Part shown: piece after piece, positions 56,101-64,000 of the stretch | Numbering within the stretch: position 1 is the first letter of the stretch | Layout: every line of letters begins with the position of its first letter | DNA from: Siphonodentalium dalli | Lineage: Eukaryota > Mollusca > Scaphopoda > Gadilida > Siphonodentaliidae | Direction of reading: 5' to 3' | Assembly: GCA_032622095.1 (NCBI GenBank) | Contig: CP136065.1 | Span: 20,074,134 to 20,138,133, forward strand | DNA: 64,000 nucleotides | The notes under the pieces: generated by a model | The model's database searches: none | What the model was told of the DNA's origin: nothing | Seen by the model: only the letters and a program-made list of their open reading frames with translations | Program-made: the position numbers and the translations under genes

Positions 56101-59100
56101 GTATAGTGCATGTATTAAAGCAACCCTGTGTATAGTGCCTGTATTAAAGCACCCCTGTGTATAGTGCCTGTATTAAAGCACCCCTGTGTATAGTGCCTGT
56201 ATTAAAGCACCCCTGTGTATAGTGCCTGTATTAAAGCACCCCTGTGTATAGTGCCTGTAAAGCAAACCTGTGTATAGTGCCTGTATTAAATCAAACCTGT
56301 GTATAGTGCCTGTATTAAAGCAAACCTGTGTATAGTGCCTGTATTAAAGCACCCCTGTGTATAGTGCCTGTAAAGCAAACCTGTGTATAGTGCCTGTATT
56401 AAAGCACCCCTGTGTATAGTGCCTGTATTAAAGCACCCCTGTGTATAGTGCCTGTAAAGCAAACCTGTGTATAGTGCCTGTAAAGCAAACCTGTGTATAG
56501 TGCCTGTATTAAAGCAACCCTGTGTATAGTGCCTGTATTAAAGCAAACCTGTGTATAGTGCCTGTATTAAAGCACCCCTGTGTATAGTGCCTGTAAAGCA
56601 AACCTGTGTATAGTGCCTGTATTAAAGCACCCCTGTGTATAGTGCCTGTATTAAAGCACCCCTGTGTATAGTGCCTGTATTAAAGCACCCCTGTGTATAG
56701 TGCCTGTATTAAAGCACCCCTGTGTATAGTGCCTGTAAAGCAAACCTGTGTATAGTGCCTGTATTAAATCAAACCTGTGTATAGTGCCTGTATTAAAGCA
56801 AACCTGTGTATAGTGCCTGTATTAAAGCACCCCTGTGTATAGTGCCTGTAAAGCAAACCTGTGTATAGTGCCTGTATTAAAGCACCCCTGTGTATAGTGC
56901 CTGTATTAAAGCACCCCTGTGTATAGTGCCTGTAAAGCAAACCTGTGTATAGTGCCTGTATTAAAGCAACCCTGTGTATAGTGCCTGTATTAAAGCAAAC
57001 CTGTGTATAGTGCCTGTATTAAAGCACCCCTGTGTATAGTGCCTGTAAAGCAAACCTGTGTATAGTGCCTGTATTAAAGCACCCCTGTGTATAGTGCCTG
57101 TATTAAAGCACCCCTGTGTATAGTGCCTGTAAAGCAACCCTGTGTATAGTGCCTGTAAAGCAAACCTGTGTATAGTGCCTGTAAAGCAAACCTGTGTATA
57201 GTGCCTGTATTAAAGCAAACCTGTGTATAGTGCCTGTATTAAAGCACCCCTGTGTATAGTGCCTGTATTAAAGCACCCCTGTGTATAGTGTCTGTATTAA
57301 AGCACCCCTGTGTATAGTGCCTGTAAAGCAACCCTGTGTATAGTGCCTGTATTAAAGCAAACCTGTGTATAGTGCCTGTATTAAAGCAACCCTGTGTATA
57401 GTGCCTGTATTAAAGCAAACCTGTGTATAGTGCCTGTATTAAAGCAACCCTGTGTATAGTGCCTGTATTAAAGCACCCCTGTGTATAGTGCCTGTAAAGC
57501 AAACCTGTGTATAGTGCCTGTATTAAAGCACCCCTGTGTATAGTGCCTGTAAAGCACCCCTGAGTATAGTGCCTGTATTAAAGCACCCCTGTGTATAGTG
57601 CCTGTATTAAAGCAAACCTGTGTATAGTGCCTGTATTAAAGCAAACCTGTGTATAGTGCCTGTATTAAAGCAAACCTGTGTATAGTGCCTGTAAAGCAAA
57701 CCTGTGTATAGTGCCTGTATTAAAGCACCCCTGTGTATAGTGCCTGTATTAAAGCAACCCTGTGTATAGTGCCTGTATTAAAGCACCCCTGTGTATAGTG
57801 CCTGTAAAGCACCCCTGTGTATAGTGCCTGTATTAAAGCAAACCTGTGTATAGTGCCTGTATTAAAGCAAACCTGTGTATAGTGCCTGTATTAAAGCAAA
57901 CCTGTGTATAGTGCCTGTAAAGCAAACCTGTGTATAGTGCCTGTATTAAAGCACCCCTGTGTATAGTGCCTGTATTAAAGCAACCCTGTGTATAGTGCCT
58001 GTATTAAAGCACCCCTGTGTATAGTGCCTGTAAAGCACCCCTGTGTATAGTGCCTGTATTAAAGCAAACCTGTGTATAGTGCCTGTATTAAAGCAAACCT
58101 GTGTATAGTGCCTGTATTAAAGCAACCCTGTGTATAGTGCCTGTAAAGCAAACCTGTGTATAGTGCCTGTATTAAAGCACCCCTGTGTATAGTGCCTGTA
58201 TTAAAGCAAACCTGTGTATAGTGCCTGTATTAAAGCAACCCTGTGTATAGTGCCTGTATTAAAGCACCCCTGTGTATAGTGCCTGTATTAAAGCACCCCT
58301 GTGTATAGTGCCTGTATTAAAGCACCCCTGTGTATAGTGCCTGTATTAAAGCAAACCTGTGTATAGTGCCTGTATTAAAGCACCCCTGTGTATAGTGCCT
58401 GTATTAAAGCACCCCTGTGTATAGTGCCTGTATTAAAGCAAACCTGTGTATAGTGCCTGTATTAAAGCAAACCTGTGTATAGTGCCTGTATTAAAGCAAA
58501 CCTGTGTATAGTGCCTGTAAAGCAAACCTGTGTATAGTGCCTGTATTAAAGCACCCCTGTGTATAGTGCCTGTATTAAAGCAACCCTGTGTATAGTGCCT
58601 GTATTAAAGCAACCCTGTGTATAGTGCCTGTATTAAAGCACCCCTGTGTATAGTGCCTGTATTAAAGCAACCCTGTGTATAGTGCCTGTATTAAAGCACC
58701 CCTGTGTATAGTGCATGTAAAGCACCCCTGTGTATAGTGCATGTAAAGCACCCCTGTGTATAGTGCCTGTATTAAAGCACCCCTGTGTATAGTGCCTGTA
58801 TTAAAGCAACCCTGTGTATAGTGCCTGTATTAAAGCAACCCTGTGTATAGTGCCTGTATTAAAGCAACCCTGTGTATAGTGCCTGTATTAAAGCAAACCT
58901 GTGTATAGTGCCTGTATTAAAGCAACCCTGTGTATAGTGCCTGTATTAAAGCACCCCTGTGTATAGTGCATGTATTAAAGCAACCCTGTGTATAGTGCCT
59001 GTATTAAAGCACCCCTGTGTATAGTGCCTGTATTAAAGCAAACCTGTGTATAGTGCCTGTAAAGCAAACCTGTGTATAGTGCCTGTATTAAAGCAAACCT

Positions 59101-61584
59101 GTGTATAGTGCCTGTATTAAAGCAAACCTGTGTATAGTGCCTGTATTAAAGCAAACCTGTGTATAGTGCCTGTATTAAAGCAACCCTGTGTATAGTGCCT
59201 GTATTAAAGCACCCCTGTGTATAGTGCCTGTAAAGCAAACCTGTGTATAGTGCCTGTATTAAAGCACCCCTGTGTATAGTGCCTGTAAAGCAAACCTGTG
59301 TATAGTGCCTGTATTAAAGCACCCCTGTGTATAGTGCCTGTAAAGCAAACCTGTGTATAGTGCCTGTATTAAAGCACCCCTGTGTATAGTGCCTGTATTA
59401 AAGCACCCCTGTGTATAGTGCCTGTATTAAAGCAAACCTGTGTATAGTGCCTGTAAAGCAAACCTGTGTATAGTGCCTGTATTAAAGCACCCCTGTGTAT
59501 AGTGCCTGTATTAAAGCAAACCTGTGTATAGTGCCTGTAAAGCACCCCTGTGTATAGTGCCTGTATTAAAGCAAACCTGTGTATAGTGCCTGTAAAGCAC
59601 CCCTGTGTATAGTGCCTGTAAAGCACCCCTGTGTATAGTGCCTGTATTAAAGCAAACCTGTGTATAGTGCCTGTATTAAAGCACCCCTGTGTATAGTGCC
59701 TGTATTAAAGCAACCCTGTGTATAGTGCCTGTATTAAAGCAAACCTGTGTATAGTGCCTGTATTAAAGCACCCCTGTGTATAGTGCCTGTATTAAAGCAC
59801 CCCTGTGTATAGTGCCTGTATTAAAGCAAACCTGTGTATAGTGCCTGTATTAAAGCAAACCTGTGTATAGTGCCTGTATTAAAGCAAACCTGTGTATAGT
59901 GTCTGTATTAAAGCAACCCTGTGTATAGTGCCTGTATTAAAGCAACCCTGTGTATAGTGCCTGTATTAAAGCAACCCTGTGTATAGTGCCTGTATTAAAG
60001 CAAACCTGTGTATAGTGCCTGTATTAAAGCAAACCTGTGTATAGTGCCTGTATTAAAGCAAACCTGTGTATAGTGTCTGTATTAAAGCACCCCTGTGTAT
60101 AGTGCCTGTATTAAAGCAAACCTGTGTATAGTGCCTGTATTAAAGCAAACCTGTGTATAGTGCCTGTATTAAAGCAAACCTGTGTATAGTGCCTGTAAAG
60201 CAAACCTGTGTATAGTGCCTGTATTAAAGCACCCCTGTGTATAGTGCCTGTAAAGCAAACCTGTGTATAGTGTCTGTATTAAAGCACCCCTGTGTATAGT
60301 GCCTGTAAAGCACCCCTGTGTATAGTGCCTGTATTAAAGCACCCCTGTGTATAGTGCCTGTAAAGCAAACCTGTGTATAGTGCCTGTATTAAAGCACCCC
60401 TGTGTATAGTGCCTGTATTAAAGCAAACCTGTGTATAGTGCCTGTATTAAAGCACCCCTGTGTATAGTGCCTGTATTAAAGCAACCCTGTGTATAGTGCC
60501 TGTATTAAAGCACCCCTGTGTATAGTGCCTGTAAAGCAAACCTGTGTATAGTGCCTGTATTAAAGCACCCCTGTGTATAGTGCCTGTATTAAAGCAAACC
60601 TGTGTATAGTGCCTGTATTAAAGCAAACCTGTGTATAGTGCCTGTATTAAAGCACCCCTGTGTATAGTGCCTGTATTAAAGCAAACCTGTGTATAGTGCC
60701 TGTATTAAAGCACCCCTGTGTATAGTGCCTGTATTAAAGCAACCCTGTGTATAGTGTCTGTATTAAAGCACCCCTGTGTATAGTGCCTGTAAAGCACCCC
60801 TGTGTATAGTGCCTGTATTAAAGCAAACCTGTGTATAGTGCCTGTATTAAAGCACCCCTGTGTATAGTGCCTGTATTAAAGCAACCCTGTGTATAGTGCC
60901 TGTATTAAAGCACCCCTGTGTATAGTGCCTGTAAAGCAAACCTGTGTATAGTGCCTGTATTAAAGCACCCCTGTGTATAGTGCCTGTATTATAGCAAACC
61001 TGTGTATAGTGTCTGTATTAAAGCAACCCTGTGTATAGTGCCTGTATTAAAGCAACCCTGTGTATAGTGCCTGTATTAAAGCACCCCTGTGTATAGTGCC
61101 TGTAAAGCAAACCTGTGTATAGTGCCTGTATTAAAGCACCCCTGTGTATAGTGCCTGTATTATAGCAAACCTGTGTATAGTGTCTGTATTAAAGCAACCC
61201 TGTGTATAGTGCCTGTAAAGCACCCCTGTGTATAGTGCCTGTATTAAAGCAAACCTGTGTATAGTGCCTGTATTAAAGCAAACCTGAGTATAGTGCCTGT
61301 ATTAAAGCAAACCTGTGTATAGTGCCTGTATTAAAGCAAACCTGTGTATAGTGCCTGTATTAAAGCAAACCTGTGTATAGTGCCTGTATTAAAGCACCCC
61401 TGTGTATAGTGCCTGTATTAAAGCAAACCTGTGTATAGTGCCTGTATTAAAGCACCCCTGTGTATAGTGCCTGTATTAAAGCAACCCTGTGTATAGTGTC
61501 TGTATTAAAGCACCCCTGTGTATAGTGCCTGTAAAGCAAACCTGTGTATAGTGCCTGTATTAAAGCACCCCTGTGTATAGTGCC

Positions 61585-62490
61585 TGTAAAGCAACCCTGT
61601 GTATAGTGCCTGTAAAGCAACCCTGTGTATAGTGCCTGTATTAAAGCAACCCTGTGTATAGTGTCTGTATTAAAGCACCCCTGTGTATAGTGCCTGTATT
61701 AAAGCAACCCTGTGTATAGTGCCTGTATTAAAGCACCCCTGTGTATAGTGCCTGTATTAAAGCAACCCTGTGTATAGTGTCTGTATTAAAGCACCCCTGT
61801 GTATAGTGCCTGTAAAGCAACCCTGTGTATAGTGCCTGTAAAGCAACCCTGTGTATAGTGCCTGTATTAAAGCAACCCTGTGTATAGTGTCTGTATTAAA
61901 GCACCCCTGTGTATAGTGCCTGTATTAAAGCAACCCTGTGTATAGTGCCTGTATTAAAGCACCCCTGTGTATAGTGCCTGTATTAAAGCACCCCTGTGTA
62001 TAGTGTCTGTATTAAAGCACCCCTGTGTATAGTGCCTGTAAAGCAAACCTGTGTATAGTGCCTGTATTAAAGCACCCCTGTGTATAGTGCCTGTAAAGCA
62101 CCCCTGTGTATAGTGCCTGTATTAAAGCAAACCTGTGTATAGTGCCTGTATTAAAGCACCCCTGTGTATAGTGCCTGTATTAAAGCAAACCTGTGTATAG
62201 TGCCTGTATTAAAGCAACCCTGTGTATAGTGTCTGTATTAAAGCACCCCTGTGTATAGTGCCTGTAAAGCAACCCTGTGTATAGTGCCTGTAAAGCAACC
62301 CTGTGTATAGTGCCTGTATTAAAGCAACCCTGTGTATAGTGTCTGTATTAAAGCACCCCTGTGTATAGTGCCTGTATTAAAGCAACCCTGTGTATAGTGC
62401 CTGTATTAAAGCACCCCTGTGTATAGTGCCTGTATTAAAGCACCCCTGTGTATAGTGTCTGTATTAAAGCACCCCTGTGTATAGTGCCTG
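61585..62490. repeat. 226/452-bp higher-order repeat in the satellite
   Basis: The doublet of 26-bp CAACCC units starts at 61585, 61811 and 62263, and a 26-bp CAAACC unit sits at 62037. All fall on multiples of 226 bp (six 29-bp and two 26-bp units). The full match is strongest at 452 bp. Confidence 0.85.
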
Positions 62491-63401
62491 TAAAGCAAAC
62501 CTGTGTATAGTGCCTGTATTAAAGCACCCCTGTGTATAGTGCCTGTAAAGCACCCCTGTGTATAGTGCCTGTATTAAAGCAAACCTGTGTATAGTGCCTG
62601 TATTAAAGCAAACCTGTGTATAGTGCCTGTATTAAAGCAAACCTGTGTATAGTGCCTGTATTAAAGCACCCCTGTGTATAGTGCCTGTATTAAAGCAAAC
62701 CTGTGTATAGTGCCTGTATTAAAGCACCCCTGTGTATAGTGCCTGTATTAAAGCAACCCTGTGTATAGTGTCTGTATTAAAGCACCCCTGTGTATAGTGC
62801 CTGTAAAGCAAACCTGTGTATAGTGCCTGTATTAAAGCACCCCTGTGTATAGTGCCTGTAAAGCACCCCTGTGTATAGTGCCTGTATTAAAGCAAACCTG
62901 TGTATAGTGCCTGTATTAAAGCAAACCTGTGTATAGTGCCTGTATTAAAGCACCCCTGTGTATAGTGCCTGTAAAGCAAACCTGTGTATAGTGCCTGTAT
63001 TAAAGCAACCCTGTGTATAGTGCCTGTATTAAAGCACCCCTGTGTATAGTGCCTGTAAAGCACCCCTGTGTATAGTGCCTGTATTAAAGCAAACCTGTGT
63101 ATAGTGCCTGTATTAAAGCAAACCTGTGTATAGTGCCTGTATTAAAGCAAACCTGTGTATAGTGCCTGTATTAAAGCACCCCTGTGTATAGTGCCTGTAT
63201 TAAAGCAACCCTGTGTATAGTGTCTGTATTAAAGCACCCCTGTGTATAGTGCCTGTATTAAAGCAAACCTGTGTATAGTGCCTGTATTAAAGCAACCCTG
63301 TGTATAGTGCCTGTAAAGCAAACCTGTGTATAGTGCCTGTAAAGCAAACCTGTGAATAGAGCCTGTATTAAAGCACCCCTGTGTATAGTGCCTGTATTAA
63401 A

Positions 63402-63923
63402 GCCACCATGTGAATAGTGCCTGTATTAAAGCAACCCTGTGTATAGTGCCTGTATTAAAGCAACCCTGTGTATAGTGCCTGTATTAAAGCCACCATGTGA
63501 ATAGTGCCTGTATTAAAGCAAACCTGTGTATAGTGCCTGTATTAAAGCAACCCTGTGTATAGTGCCTGTATTAAAGCAACCCTGTGTATAGTGCCTGTAT
63601 TAAAGCAACCCTGTGTATAGTGCCTGTATTAAAGCACCCCTGTGTATAGTGCCTGTATTAAAGCCACCATGTGAATAGTGCCTGTATTAAAGCAACCCTG
63701 TGTATAGTGCCTGTATTAAAGCAACCCTGTGTATAGTGCCTGTATTAAAGCCACCATGTGAATAGTGCCTGTATTAAAGCAAACCTGTGTATAGTGCCTG
63801 TATTAAAGCAACCCTGTGTATAGTGCCTGTATTAAAGCAACCCTGTGTATAGTGCCTGTATTAAAGCAACCCTGTGTATAGTGCCTGTATTAAAGCAACC
63901 CTGTGTATAGTGCCTGTAAGGCA
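63402..63923. repeat. 261-bp higher-order repeat in the satellite
   Basis: CCACCATGTGAATAG units occur at 63402, 63489, 63663 and 63750. The offset between pairs is exactly 261 bp (nine units). The two copies differ in one variant position by my reading (CACCCC against CAACCC in the last unit). Confidence 0.9.
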
Positions 63924-64000
63924 AACCTGTGTATAGTGTCTGTATTAAAGCACCCCTGTGTATAGTGCCTGTATTAAAGCAAACCTGTGTATAGTGCCTG

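Larger units (their letters stand above)
33667..64000. repeat. 29-bp satellite array, at least 30.3 kb, open at the right edge
   Basis: The unit is 29 bp, made of a 13-bp part CCTGTGTATAGTG and a 16-bp part CCTGTATTAAAGCAAA. Both parts start with CCTGT, which suggests an ancestral half-unit duplication. By length the array holds roughly 1,050 units. Variants at the 3' end of the unit (CAAACC, CAACCC, CACCCC, CCACCATG) and a C/T change (GTGCCTG/GTGTCTG) occur throughout. Length forms are 26 bp (ATT lost), 30 bp (CAACCCATG) and 42 bp (the 13-bp part doubled). Orientation is uniform with no interruption by another element. Frames found inside are stops-and-shifts by-products of the repeat. It resembles centromeric or heterochromatic satellites in scale, but location is unknown. 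Confidence 0.99.

Noticed and set aside
59369-59626. 85-codon minus-strand frame in the satellite
   Set aside because: A mix of 26- and 29-bp units shifts the frame past stops. It is a repeat by-product.
33667-64000. CRISPR array
   Set aside because: Regular repeats, but there are no unique spacers: the whole unit repeats. The DNA is eukaryotic.
33667-64000. CENP-B box or telomere repeat in the satellite
   Set aside because: The unit contains neither a CENP-B-type motif nor TTAGGG.

Overview
The window is AT-rich eukaryotic nuclear DNA made almost entirely of repeats, and I find no gene I can call with confidence. No open frame exceeds about 120 codons, there are no rRNA or tRNA genes, and nothing looks bacterial. 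Frequent TACATGTA words and an AAGGGAGATAA-type motif (8814-8824) suggest a mollusc, probably a bivalve. That taxon guess is inference, not proof.

Positions 1-8800 are a nest of DNA transposons whose edges can be read from terminal inverted repeats (TIRs) and target-site duplications (TSDs). They are a TTAA-flanked MITE (1632-2189) and a foldback sharing its core (2764-2995), a TTA-flanked element (3036-3641), and a large inverted repeat (arms 3796-4524 and 8405-8780). The left arm carries a piggyBac-like MITE (4115-4468). Between the arms lies a PIF/Harbinger-like element (4525-7178, TSD TAA), and inside that a hAT element (5341-6686, perfect 8-bp TSD GTCGCCCC) with a broken N-terminal zinc-finger remnant of its transposase.

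Positions 8800-16450 are mostly featureless, then hold a second piggyBac-like MITE (13974-16445) split by a TTAA-flanked element (14073-16137). That insert carries the first codons of a THAP-like domain, which fits a Kolobok-type transposon. Positions 17004-19650 are a 67-bp minisatellite of about 39 copies, followed by three diverged copies of a roughly 500-bp tandem unit (19651-20990).

Positions 21000-33660 mix decayed repeats, three 60-bp repeats, about 23 copies of a 38-bp minisatellite (29168-30040), foldbacks, and two inverted copies of a TA-flanked MITE (28231-28690 and 31952-32415). A 77-bp segment encoding a signal-peptide-like stretch is conserved between 7629-7705 and 23433-23509; it is the best candidate for hidden coding sequence.

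Positions 33667-64000 are one uninterrupted satellite with a 29-bp unit, running off the right edge of the window. It has 26-, 30- and 42-bp length variants and several higher-order repeats (226/452, 255, 261, 374 and 609 bp). A sharply bounded block (about 34.94-39.98 kb) is full of one-off single-base indels and looks like unpolished assembly. A 69-bp near-perfect palindrome recurs in both the TTAA-flanked and TA-flanked MITEs, which makes it a module shared by two transposon types.
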